This document shows positions 40,519 to 49,034 of a DNA stretch of 64,000 bases, one piece after another. The position numbers and the translations under genes are program-made. The first letter of the stretch is position 1, and each line of letters starts with the position of its first letter. The notes beneath the pieces are model-generated. The model made no database searches. It saw only the letters and a program-made list of their open reading frames with translations, and was not told the origin of the DNA. The DNA comes from Microcaldota archaeon (GTDB lineage Archaea > Micrarchaeota > Micrarchaeia > Micrarchaeales > Micrarchaeaceae), in NCBI GenBank assembly GCA_028866715.1, contig JAGWHO010000001.1, positions 124,001 to 188,000 on the forward strand. Reading direction: 5' to 3'.

Positions 40519-40824
40519 TTAGCTTATTATCTCTCCGATCGCGAATCTTGCCTTGACGTCCGTTATCCTGACCTTTATGGTGTCGCCTTCCTTTGCGCCC
40601 TTTATGAAGATCACGAATCCGTCCTTCTTGGCTATGCCGTCTCCCTTCGAAGCAACCGCCTCGACCTTGACCTCAACTTCGTCGCCGACCTTGACAGGCT
40701 TTGGTAGGAAATAGTCAGGCTTTATGTTCATGCCTCCCCTTCCGCCGCGTCCGCCTCTGCCGCCGTAGCCTCCTCTTTCGTTTCCTTCCTGGAACTCTCC
40801 TTCATTTCTTCCTTCGTCTTCCAT
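40519..40824 (-). CDS. TRAM-domain protein with RGG box
   Basis: A 101-residue protein: an N-terminal acidic stretch and a run of RGG/GGRGG repeats (about residues 18-31), then a TRAM domain (about 38-101; 'VGDEVEVKVEAVASKGDGIAK', 'GFVIFIKGAKEGDTIKVRITDVKARFAIGEI'). Single TRAM proteins are archaeal RNA chaperones; the RGG box would add RNA affinity. It stands alone, with ValRS and an unknown gene on either side. Confidence 0.88.
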   Translation of the reverse strand: MEDEGRNEGEFQEGNERGGYGGRGGRGGRGGMNIKPDYFLPKPVKVGDEVEVKVEAVASKGDGIAKKDGFVIFIKGAKEGDTIKVRITDVKARFAIGEIIS

Positions 40825-40925
40825 TACATCTTTTGCTCATACGTAGAATCAGGCTGTCTGCCGTTACTCCGTATATGATAAGGTTGTGAATCTCTGGGTA
40901 TAAAAGGCTTTCTGTGCGTCGACGG

Positions 40926-41411
40926 CTAGAGCCTGACGTACTGGGAGTGGCGCCTGCTGAATCTGGAGCCGCTCTCTAGGGCCATGTCGCGCAGCTCGCT
41001 GTAATGCATCAGTATCAGCGGCGTCCCCTCATTGGAGATGCGGTCGGAAGAGGCTTCGAGTGCAAGCATTTCAATATACCTCTTGGGGTCATCCAGAGCC
41101 CTGCCCAAGAAGTCGGTATCGATATAATCGCTGATGGATTCCTTGAGTGAGCTGGCCTCGAATCTGACCTTCAGCCTCTTAATTACCGAGAGCACTCTCC
41201 TATACGCTGCGGAATCCTTTCCTTCCAGATCCGCGGACGTCTTATACAGCCCGCAGAGCGCTGAAAATAGGTCTTCGCGCACGCTCTTGATCATCTCGCT
41301 TGTATCCTTATGGGGCTGTGCAGCGTGGACTACCTTTCTTGCAAAGAAGCCATCACCGATATTGACCGCGTAAGCATCGCCTCTATCAAAGTTCACACTT
41401 CTTACAGACAT
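40926..41411 (-). CDS. Hypothetical protein, 161 residues
   Basis: I do not recognise this protein. It is soluble and mostly helical, charged, with a beta-looking start ('VNFDRGDAYAVNIGDGFFAR') and a long middle helix region ('EMIKSVREDLFSALCGLYK'). The C-terminal tail is Arg-rich. No motif, signal peptide or membrane segment. Divergent from the PIN-like gene, sharing a 130-base spacer. Confidence 0.55.
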   Translation of the reverse strand: MSVRSVNFDRGDAYAVNIGDGFFARKVVHAAQPHKDTSEMIKSVREDLFSALCGLYKTSADLEGKDSAAYRRVLSVIKRLKVRFEASSLKESISDYIDTDFLGRALDDPKRYIEMLALEASSDRISNEGTPLILMHYSELRDMALESGSRFSRRHSQYVRL

Positions 41412-41488
41412 CCAACCACTTTTGTGTTGGTCTGCTAAAAGATAAAAGCCTTTTGTGCTTACTTAAGGCAAATCCGGCCTTAGTGAAG

Positions 41489-41497
41489 TTATAAATA
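41489..41497 (+). promoter_or_regulatory. TATA box of the PIN-like gene
   Basis: TTATAAATA lies 46-54 bases before the TTG start at 41543, giving a short leader that ends in the purine-rich GGGTGGG. Confidence 0.5.
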
Positions 41498-41542
41498 TTA
41501 CCCCGTGTTTAATCCAAGCGTGGATAGGGAAGACAGGGTGGG

Positions 41543-42322
41543 TTGAGGTTCCTAATAGACGCAAACGTATCTCCGCATGTCTGCGAGATAATCAGATCGT
41601 TCGGGTTCACAGCAACACACGTCTTTGACATAAATCTCAGCAAAGACAAACATATACTCAACCATGCGGTCCAAAAGGGCTGCATTCTTGTTACCAGAGA
41701 CTCGGACTTTGAGCAACTAATAGATGAGATAGAGGAAAGGAATAACAGGCTCCCCAAAGGGCTGGTGATGATAAAGGGGGAGGCGCGCACGGACCAGATG
41801 ATAACCAACAAGAATCTTGAGAAGGCGGTGAGGACCATGCTGGAATGGCTCTCAGGCTGCAGAATAGATGAGCTCGGGTACGTGAGTATCATGATAGACA
41901 AGAGCGGCATAGGTTACAGGTGCATCCCTGAGGGGGTTGCGATAGAAGAGCCTGACGAAGTGCGGCAGGTGTATGACCTAGAGGAGAAATTAGAGTACAT
42001 CGCCGTTAATGCTGCAAGGGACTCGTACAGACGCAACAAGGGGCTGTTCAAGGCACCCGAGGTAACCCTGATCAGCATATTAGACGAACATAGGAATATA
42101 ATCAGGGAAAATCTTGGCTTCATAATGGAGCGCGTAGACTGCGCAATGAAGGCAGGGGTCGAGATATCAAAGTTCGGGATGCTGAACAAGGTGGTCTTCA
42201 CGAACGATCTCGATTATGTGAAATGGCTCAGAGGCTTCGCGTCGCATGAGGCTCTGGAGTCAGAAGAGTTCCAGAAGATAGAGAAAAGGGCCAAGGATAG
42301 GGTTCCGAGAAGCACGCTATAG
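41543..42322 (+). CDS. DUF5615 PIN-like domain fused to a long unknown domain
   Basis: A 259-residue protein. The N-terminal 110 residues are DUF5615/PIN-like ('RFLIDANVSPHVCEIIRSFGFTATHV', then 'ILVTRDSDFEQL'), a fold of toxin nucleases and Mut7-C relatives; acidic residues Asp7, Asp61 and Asp63 are in place. The C-terminal 145 residues are unrecognised and do not occur in the usual 110-120-residue toxin. It starts with TTG: an in-frame stop at 41525 leaves no ATG or GTG option. Convergent with the HAD gene, overlapping by 6 bases. Probably a nuclease; the partner is not visible. Confidence 0.7.
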   Translation: MRFLIDANVSPHVCEIIRSFGFTATHVFDINLSKDKHILNHAVQKGCILVTRDSDFEQLIDEIEERNNRLPKGLVMIKGEARTDQMITNKNLEKAVRTMLEWLSGCRIDELGYVSIMIDKSGIGYRCIPEGVAIEEPDEVRQVYDLEEKLEYIAVNAARDSYRRNKGLFKAPEVTLISILDEHRNIIRENLGFIMERVDCAMKAGVEISKFGMLNKVVFTNDLDYVKWLRGFASHEALESEEFQKIEKRAKDRVPRSTL

Positions 42323-42949
42323 CGCCCTCTTCAGGCCTTCTATGTTATCGAATATGTAGTCAGGTTTCATGCTCTTCAGCGTGTGCCTGCTGTCGAGCCC
42401 GTTCGCTATGGCGCACGAATGGGCCTTGTTGAGCTTGGCGACGATGATGTCATCGGTCATGTCGCCTATGTAAAGGGTCCTTTCCGGCCTCACACCCAGG
42501 GTCTTGATTATCACCTTCAGGCCTGTGGGATTCGGCTTCATCGCCTTTATGTCCATGCCGCTCACTATGACGTCGAAATAATCGGCTATGCCGGCATACG
42601 AGAGCTCCCTTATCAGCCTGGAGCTTCTTCCGTTTGAGAATATCGCGATCTTCTTCCTGTGTTTCTTCAAGGCCTCGAGCAGCTCCCTCGTGTCGTTGTG
42701 GAGCTTCGGCTTGCTGAAGAACATGAGCACGTCAACCAGTGGCATCGCTATGTCGTATTCGATGTTCCCGGCCTTTATCTTCCTTTTTATGTCGTGAGAG
42801 TTTATGTCTATCTTCTTAATTGAGCTGTCTTTGTTCCATATTCCTAAAGCACGTTTAAGTTTCTCGTTGAGCCAGACTGTGAACCTGAGATTGTTAAGCG
42901 TGCCGTCCCAGTCGAAGACAAAGGCATCGTACTTATTCAGCATTCCCAC
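42317..42949 (-). CDS. HAD-superfamily hydrolase (phosphoglycolate phosphatase-like)
   Basis: A 210-residue HAD hydrolase with all four motifs: 'FDWDGTLNN' (nucleophile Asp13 and Asp15), 'IFSNGRS', the Lys in 'KAMKPNPTGL' and 'YIGDMTDDI'. A helical cap domain lies between motifs I and II. Subfamily IA or PGP-like; the substrate is likely a small phosphate ester. It follows the LeuRS gene by 4 bases and is co-transcribed with it. Confidence 0.85.
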   Translation of the reverse strand: MGMLNKYDAFVFDWDGTLNNLRFTVWLNEKLKRALGIWNKDSSIKKIDINSHDIKRKIKAGNIEYDIAMPLVDVLMFFSKPKLHNDTRELLEALKKHRKKIAIFSNGRSSRLIRELSYAGIADYFDVIVSGMDIKAMKPNPTGLKVIIKTLGVRPERTLYIGDMTDDIIVAKLNKAHSCAIANGLDSRHTLKSMKPDYIFDNIEGLKRAL

Positions 42950-42953
42950 ATCA

Positions 42954-45788
42954 TCACTTCCATTCCAGGTCTATGGCAGGCTTGTCCGGCAGGGCCCTCG
43001 AGGCCCTCTGCGACTTTGTCGTTTTCTCAGACTCTACTACAACCTTGCATCCGAATCTGGTTGACAGGTAGTCTGATGCCTCTACAAAGGCCTTCTGGAG
43101 CGTCTCGCTGCCTATGTTTGGAAGCTCCTGCATGCCGTTTAAGTTCTTGGCGAACTGCTTAAGATAGAGAGAGACAACCGCCTTGCCGGCTCCGAAGTCA
43201 TTCGACATAGCCGAGCCGATGCTCCTGCTCTTCGCAAGCGCGTTATAGGCCTTGAGCTTCCAGTCGTCAGCGATTATTATCTTTACCTCAGAGACTTTCT
43301 TGTTCTTGTTCACATCTATTTTCGATGTGAGCGCCATCGTGTTGTTCACGTCAGCAATCGTATCCATTATGACGCTCTCTATTGTGTCTTCCTGCCTGTT
43401 GATCATCTGCTCGTTGGATGCGGGCCATTCCTCCTTAACCACCAGGCCAGACTTCCCGAGCATCTGCCAGAACTCCTCCGCAACGTGCGGCATCACTGGC
43501 GAGAGCATGAGGGTTACCGCCTCGATGAACTCCCTTACCACAATCTCGTTGTTGCCCCCTCTATCCATGTACCACTTCAATTCGTTTATCGAGCTGTAGA
43601 ATATCTCCGTATATGCGGCCTTTATCTCGAGCCTGTCCATGCTTTGTGTTGCAGCTGCGATCTTCGAATGCAGCTTGGAGTAGAGCCAGTAATCAAGGTG
43701 GCCGAGCTCCTTGCTCTTCATGTCCGCGAGCCCTATTATGTATTTGTGCAGCATGTCGACCCTTGTGGTGACGCCTCCGCAGCTGTCGGCACTGAAATCC
43801 GTGTCGGTATCGAGCTCTGCGCCTGCTACGCTCACGAACCTTATCGGATCGGCTCCGTATCTGGCGAGTGCATCGACAAGCGGTATGACATTGCCTATGC
43901 TCTTGCTCATCTTCTGGCCCTCGTAGTTGACGCTCCCGTTCATGATGACCTGGGAGGGCCAGAACTTCCTGTCAAATATCGTGACGTGGTTGAACAGATA
44001 CATCGTAAGGTGGTTCCACAGGAGGTCAGGCCCCGAGTGCCTTGACGAGAAGCCGTACCAGTATTCGAACGAATCCCTGCACTTCTGTATCACGAGCGTG
44101 TCTATGCCTGTCGCTTTCGATGCAGTTTTGATGCTCCCGTTTCCGTTCAGGACGTAATCGAAGAGCTCCGGCTTGAGCTGCTCCGCTGCGACGCCGTTGC
44201 CCCTTATTATGTGTATGAACGTGTAATATGACATGTATATCGTCGAATCTGAGAGCGACTCGATTATATGACCGGGGTTCAGCGGGAACCTGGTCCCTAG
44301 GCCCTGTTCCCTCTCCGCGGCCCTGAGGTTTATCCACTCTATGACCTTCTCGAACGTAGACTTGTACTTAGCCGGGAAGACCTCCAATGAGCTGAGTCCC
44401 TGCCTGGCCGCGTCCTTCCATGCCGGGTCGCCGTAGTTGATGAACCACTGGTTGTCGACTATCTTGACTACGATCCTGTAGCCGCATCTGCAGAACACAG
44501 GTTCGTCGTTGCTTATCGTATAGACATTGAACGCGTCCCTGCTCGCGATGAGGTCGTCCCGTATCCTGTCCCTTGCAGTGACCTCCGGCATGCCGGAATA
44601 TTTTCCTACAAGCATCTTGCCGAAGTGCGCCTCCTCTTTGTAGACGAGTTTCGTTGCCTCATCTATCTTGTCGTCTGGAGAGCTTGCATCGGCGTTGATC
44701 TTCTGCAGATAGAACAGTGCAGGTATCTTCGCCGTTGCTGCATCCGGGTCAGACGGATTGTCTATCTGTATGAGCTTCTTGTACCTGTCTGTTGTTATGT
44801 CATATCCTGCGGGCCTCAGCCTCTCGAGGGCCACGTAGTCGAACGGCGCGTGCGATGGGACGCTCATCACCACGCCTGTGCCTATCGTGCCGTCGACAAA
44901 ATAACCTGGGAACACAGGGATCTCTTCGCCGTTGGCCGGGTTGACCACACTCTTGCCAAGGAGCTCCGCCCCGCTGATCTCTTTCTCGATCGATATCTGG
45001 AATTGATAGCCTAGAGACGACGCCGCATCCTTCGACAGGTAGTAGCTTTCGCCTCCCATCTTCGCCAATACGTACGAGATCTTGTCGTTCACGAATATGT
45101 TTGTCACCCCATATATGGTCTCGGGCCTGTAGGTGGCGCAGGCGAACACCGTGCCGGCGCCCTTCTCCCTGAACTTCACTGCCGTGACCGTGTCTATCTC
45201 TGGCTGGAGGTCATGCTTCGTATCGTGCTGCCCCACAGCGTTGTTCTCGTTGGGGCACCAGCCAACAGGATGGCTGCCTTGGACGATGTAGCCCCTCTCT
45301 TTCAGCTTTGAGAACTGCCACTCTATCAGCTTGCTGAATATCGGTTCTATCGAGATGAGCTTCCTGCGCCAGTCGATGCCGTAGCCTGCGAGCTTCATGC
45401 CTGCTTCGACCTCATTGGAGAAGTAATTGGCTATGAAAACAGGGTCTTTCATCTTTGATATGTTCTCGTCTGAGACATGGTAGAAGGTCTTGAGCTCGTC
45501 TATCAGCTCCTGGTCGTTTGCTGATATCCTCTTAGAAAATGCGATTATAGGAGTGCCGGTCGCGTGGAAGCCCATCGGGTATAGGACGTTCATGCCGCGC
45601 ATGCGCTTGTACCTTGCATATGCGTCGGCCGTGCCGTAGGTCCTGAGATGGCCCATGTGCTGCGGTGCATTCACATACGGGAACGCAGCTGTAACGAGCA
45701 TGCCCTTCTTCTCGTTGGGCTCTACCTCGTAAACCCTTGCCTCGTCCCATGCCTTCTGCCACTTAGCCTCTATTGCCCTGTAATCCAT
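42954..45788 (-). CDS. leuS: Leucyl-tRNA synthetase (archaeal type)
   Basis: A 944-residue class Ia synthetase. 'APQHMGHLRTYG' is the HIGH motif, 'GQKMSKSIGNVIPL' the KMSKS loop, and the archaeal/eukaryotic-type CP1 editing domain ('TYRPETIYGVTNIFVN') sits at about 220-460. The C-terminal anticodon-binding and tail domains are present. Length and arrangement fit the archaeal rather than the bacterial form. Followed by the HAD gene with a 4-base gap. Confidence 0.97.
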   Translation of the reverse strand: MDYRAIEAKWQKAWDEARVYEVEPNEKKGMLVTAAFPYVNAPQHMGHLRTYGTADAYARYKRMRGMNVLYPMGFHATGTPIIAFSKRISANDQELIDELKTFYHVSDENISKMKDPVFIANYFSNEVEAGMKLAGYGIDWRRKLISIEPIFSKLIEWQFSKLKERGYIVQGSHPVGWCPNENNAVGQHDTKHDLQPEIDTVTAVKFREKGAGTVFACATYRPETIYGVTNIFVNDKISYVLAKMGGESYYLSKDAASSLGYQFQISIEKEISGAELLGKSVVNPANGEEIPVFPGYFVDGTIGTGVVMSVPSHAPFDYVALERLRPAGYDITTDRYKKLIQIDNPSDPDAATAKIPALFYLQKINADASSPDDKIDEATKLVYKEEAHFGKMLVGKYSGMPEVTARDRIRDDLIASRDAFNVYTISNDEPVFCRCGYRIVVKIVDNQWFINYGDPAWKDAARQGLSSLEVFPAKYKSTFEKVIEWINLRAAEREQGLGTRFPLNPGHIIESLSDSTIYMSYYTFIHIIRGNGVAAEQLKPELFDYVLNGNGSIKTASKATGIDTLVIQKCRDSFEYWYGFSSRHSGPDLLWNHLTMYLFNHVTIFDRKFWPSQVIMNGSVNYEGQKMSKSIGNVIPLVDALARYGADPIRFVSVAGAELDTDTDFSADSCGGVTTRVDMLHKYIIGLADMKSKELGHLDYWLYSKLHSKIAAATQSMDRLEIKAAYTEIFYSSINELKWYMDRGGNNEIVVREFIEAVTLMLSPVMPHVAEEFWQMLGKSGLVVKEEWPASNEQMINRQEDTIESVIMDTIADVNNTMALTSKIDVNKNKKVSEVKIIIADDWKLKAYNALAKSRSIGSAMSNDFGAGKAVVSLYLKQFAKNLNGMQELPNIGSETLQKAFVEASDYLSTRFGCKVVVESEKTTKSQRASRALPDKPAIDLEWK

Positions 45789-45894
45789 GATAATCGACTT
45801 AGACTTAGCGCCCTGACATTAGGGCTATACGACGAATAGGATATGATTGGGAGTATTTTAATAGTTATTGTGCGGAATTATAATCGGTGAGACG

Positions 45895-46512
45895 ATGAGC
45901 AATTCAGATGGGAAGCACACTGTAAAGGCCATGCCAATCGATTTTGAGAAAGTCAAGGCGCTGATGGACCAGGACACTTACAAATGGCACCATGACACGC
46001 ACTATGCGGGTTATGTCAACAAGCGCAACGAGATAGAGCAGGCGCTTGCCACGGTCGACAGGAGCAAGGCCAACGCCAATTACAGCGCGCTTAGGGCGCT
46101 GAAAGTGGAAGAGACCTGGAATGCGAACGGCATGTTGCTCCATGAAGTGTATTGGGACACGATGGGCGGTGACGGGAAATTCAACGATGAAAGCGATGTG
46201 GTAAAGAAGATGATCGAGGACTTCGGCTCTGTCCAGGCATGGCAGGACGATTTCGTAGCTGTCGGAAAGGCAGGCAGGGGCTGGGTGGTGCTTGCAGTAG
46301 ATCTTCTCAGCGACGGCAAGCTGAGGAACGTGCTTTACGACGTGCACAACCAGGGAGGGATTGTCGGCTCGATGCCGTTGATCGCTGTTGACGTCTTCGA
46401 GCATGCATATTACCACAAGTACGGCCCTGACAGGGCGTCATACCTCAAGGACCTTGCCGGCAACATAGACTGGGCAAAGGTCGATGCGAGGTTCAAGAGC
46501 TACAGGCGCTAG
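45895..46512 (+). CDS. sod: Fe/Mn-type superoxide dismutase
   Basis: A 205-residue cytosolic superoxide dismutase. The metal ligands are recognisable: His32 in 'YKWHHDTHYAGYV', His83 in 'NGMLLHEVYW', and Asp166 and His170 in 'DVFEHAYYHKYG'. The canonical motif is DVWEHAYY, so a Phe replaces the usual Trp. The C-terminal region is complete. The start at 45895 fits a TTTTAATA upstream; the ATG-less extension to 45868 is not used. The A24-like gene starts 3 bases later, so they share a transcript. It suggests exposure to oxygen. Confidence 0.9.
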   Translation: MSNSDGKHTVKAMPIDFEKVKALMDQDTYKWHHDTHYAGYVNKRNEIEQALATVDRSKANANYSALRALKVEETWNANGMLLHEVYWDTMGGDGKFNDESDVVKKMIEDFGSVQAWQDDFVAVGKAGRGWVVLAVDLLSDGKLRNVLYDVHNQGGIVGSMPLIAVDVFEHAYYHKYGPDRASYLKDLAGNIDWAKVDARFKSYRR

Positions 46513-46515
46513 GCT

Positions 46516-47394
46516 ATGGAGCTGCTCCTGATCAGAATCGCAAGCATACTGGTCATAGGAGCAGTGTACACGCTGTTCGATATCCTGAACAAGAGGAATG
46601 TGCCAGAGGTATTCGCATACGGCACGCTTGCCTTCGGCGCCGTGCTCACAGTGCTGTATCTTGACTTCAACTCCATACTTGTCAGCACGGCTATAGCCCT
46701 GGTGGTCCTAGGCCTCGGTTATCTTGTCTACAGGATAGGGCAGATAGGCGCGGCAGACATAATAGAGTTTGCCGCGATATCGCTGATACTGCCATTTCAG
46801 GCGATGCCTTACCTCGGCAACCTCCAGCAATTCGGCCTGCCGTTCGTTCTCTCGGTGCTCGTCAGCTCCGGGATAGTTGCGCTTGCTATGGTGCCGCTGT
46901 ACTATCTGCCAAGGGCAAGGCGCATTCTGAAGATGCCGATAACATCTTACATAGACAACAGGGGGCTCTTCAAGGCGACGCTGATCACGATCGTATATGC
47001 GCTATTCGTCGCGTTCCTTGGCCTTGATTTCGGGACTGGGATTGCCGGCCTCACGATAATAGCCGTGCTTCTCGTCTGCTCTTCAATAGTCATGCTTTTC
47101 GAGAAGCCGATAGCAAATGCGATGGTGGAGATGGTCCCGGTGAGCAAGTTTGATGAAGGGGACATAATAGCGCTTAACCTGATGAGCAAGACAGACGTGC
47201 TAGCGATGAAGAGGAAGGTCAAGGGCTTCGACAGGCTTGTGACGCTAAAGCTATTGCAGCAGATGAGGGCAAAGCGCATCGCGGCGAAGTTCCCGGTCTA
47301 CAAGAAGGCAATGCCGCTTGCGCTGCCAATATTCATAGGCATAGTCATATCGCTGCTTTTCGGCAACATAATCCTGTACCTTCTGCCCGGCTAG
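46516..47394 (+). CDS. Prepilin-peptidase-like (A24 family) membrane protein
   Basis: A 292-residue polytopic protein with six to eight helices. The two A24 aspartates can be placed: Asp22 in 'YTLFDILNKRNVPE', like the D-x-x-x-R-x-I-P-N motif of PibD/FlaK, and Asp81 in 'GQIGAADIIEFAAISLILP', like the GxGD motif (here GAAD). If active it would cleave class III signal peptides of pilins such as the one at 50756-53050. The GxGD glycines are partly changed, which leaves activity in some doubt. Co-transcribed with sod. Confidence 0.65.
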   Translation: MELLLIRIASILVIGAVYTLFDILNKRNVPEVFAYGTLAFGAVLTVLYLDFNSILVSTAIALVVLGLGYLVYRIGQIGAADIIEFAAISLILPFQAMPYLGNLQQFGLPFVLSVLVSSGIVALAMVPLYYLPRARRILKMPITSYIDNRGLFKATLITIVYALFVAFLGLDFGTGIAGLTIIAVLLVCSSIVMLFEKPIANAMVEMVPVSKFDEGDIIALNLMSKTDVLAMKRKVKGFDRLVTLKLLQQMRAKRIAAKFPVYKKAMPLALPIFIGIVISLLFGNIILYLLPG

Positions 47395-47400
47395 ATACCA

Positions 47401-47408
47401 ATTTAAAC
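47401..47408 (+). promoter_or_regulatory. TATA box of the membrane protein at 47436
   Basis: ATTTAAAC 28-35 bases before the ATG at 47436. Confidence 0.4.
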
Positions 47409-47435
47409 CCTTACGTCCCTATTAGACTGGTTGAG

Positions 47436-48128
47436 ATGCACTATGCAAGGCCTCACATAAAGGAGTACTGGAACTTCGCGTACAGAAGAGCACTGGGCAT
47501 ATCGATGATGACGTTCGCCATAGCGCTCGCTATAGGAGTGACATTTTCAACGCTTCTTGGAAGCCTTTCGATAGTGGATTACGGCGCGCAGCTGGTATTC
47601 TGGCTTGCGCTGATAGCAATAACCGCAATCGTGTTCCTTGTGAATTTCGCGCATGCGCATGCGTCTACCGTCAAGTTCATGAACGAGCAGGAGCACAGGA
47701 AACACACGAAATACACAGGCATATGGCTGATAGTGCTTGTGATAGGGGCGATCGCATTCACGATGCCTGTGCTGTTCTTCACGAGCTTCATGGAGCCGCT
47801 AATGCTGCTCTTCGGTTTCGGGGGCATATTCTGGGTGCTTTACTTTTCGGTATATCTGCTCTTCAGGCATCACTATCCCGAAGTCGCCATATCCGCGCTC
47901 GTATTCTGGATAGTATTCGCGATAGGAGTGGTAGGGGTTAACGCCAGCGCGCTCAATGCCGCGACGTATACCGCGTTCGCGCTCTTCATGTCGATAATTA
48001 CTTTGGTGGTGGTATGCGGCTTCACAGGGGTGTCTCTCATCACTAATGCGTCGAGGGAGCTGGTCGTGGATTTCAGGGCAAGGACCGCAAGCGCGAGCAG
48101 AAGCAGGGCGAGAAGGCGCAGAAGGTAA
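47436..48128 (+). CDS. Hypothetical six-helix membrane protein
   Basis: A 230-residue protein with about six membrane helices between residues 20 and 205 and a very basic C-terminal tail (Arg/Ser-rich, last 20 residues). No transporter or enzyme motif seen. It is transcribed in the same direction as its neighbours, with its own TATA box. Function unknown. Confidence 0.6.
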   Translation: MHYARPHIKEYWNFAYRRALGISMMTFAIALAIGVTFSTLLGSLSIVDYGAQLVFWLALIAITAIVFLVNFAHAHASTVKFMNEQEHRKHTKYTGIWLIVLVIGAIAFTMPVLFFTSFMEPLMLLFGFGGIFWVLYFSVYLLFRHHYPEVAISALVFWIVFAIGVVGVNASALNAATYTAFALFMSIITLVVVCGFTGVSLITNASRELVVDFRARTASASRSRARRRRR

Positions 48129-48161
48129 GCCTATTTAGCCTTTCTTGACGCAAAACAATTC

Positions 48162-49034
48162 ATGAACAAGATAGCTGCAATAGCGAGGCTCACAAGGATA
48201 GAGCACAGCGCTATGCTGATAATTGCAGTGCTTGCCGGTGAGCTGATAAGCGGAGGGATACCGCAGCTGCAGACACTTGCCCTCAGCATGATTACGCCGA
48301 TATTCGTCAGCATGGGATCGTTCGCCATAAACGACTACTTCGATGTTGAGGCGGACATAGCCAACAGGCGCATGAACAGGCCGATAGCTGCCGGGCATAT
48401 AAAGATGAAAGAGGCGCTGGCTGTTGCAATCGCAAGCTTCGTCATAGGGGTGGCTGCAAGCGCATTCATAAACGTTTATGCATCCGCCATAGCGCTGATA
48501 TTCGCAGCTCTTGCCGTACTTTACAGTTACAGAATGAAGGAGATGCTGCTCGTAGGCAACGTCTATATAGCGCTGTCCATGGTCATACCGTTCATATACG
48601 GCAACTTTGTTGTGGCCAGCTCTATCAACTACAACATAATCCTCATAAGCATCATAATATTCCTTGCAGGGCTAGCAAGAGAGATACATGGCATGGTGAG
48701 GGATTATGAGGGCGACAAGAAGGCAAGAAACGTGAGGAACCTTGTCTTCCATGTCGGCGAGAGAAAGTCATCCGCATTCGCCCTCACACTGTATTGCGAG
48801 GCCATCGCGATAAGCATATTCATGTTCTTCTTCATGAAGCCGTTCGCAGGCAATATCTTTTACCTGGGTGCAATAACGATAGTGGATGCGATGCTGCTCT
48901 ATGTGGCAATAGGCTCATTGAGGAATGGCAGCTCGCGCAGGTTCTCCGACATGTCGAGGAACATCAGCCTTGGCGCGATGGCCCTGGCGCTCGTCGTCTA
49001 TCTCATATCTCCGCTGCTGCATCTGGCTCTTTAG
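48162..49034 (+). CDS. UbiA-family prenyltransferase (DGGGP synthase-like)
   Basis: A 290-residue protein with about eight helices. The first Asp-rich motif is NDYFDVEAD (residues 57-65), the second is 'REIHGMVRDYEGDKKAR', which follows the pattern of digeranylgeranylglyceryl phosphate synthase. That enzyme adds the second isoprenoid chain in archaeal membrane lipid synthesis. Other UbiA enzymes (haem O synthase, menaquinone) are alternatives, but the second motif favours the lipid enzyme. The gene ends with a 4-base overlap with the convergent GT-C gene. Confidence 0.8.
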   Translation: MNKIAAIARLTRIEHSAMLIIAVLAGELISGGIPQLQTLALSMITPIFVSMGSFAINDYFDVEADIANRRMNRPIAAGHIKMKEALAVAIASFVIGVAASAFINVYASAIALIFAALAVLYSYRMKEMLLVGNVYIALSMVIPFIYGNFVVASSINYNIILISIIIFLAGLAREIHGMVRDYEGDKKARNVRNLVFHVGERKSSAFALTLYCEAIAISIFMFFFMKPFAGNIFYLGAITIVDAMLLYVAIGSLRNGSSRRFSDMSRNISLGAMALALVVYLISPLLHLAL

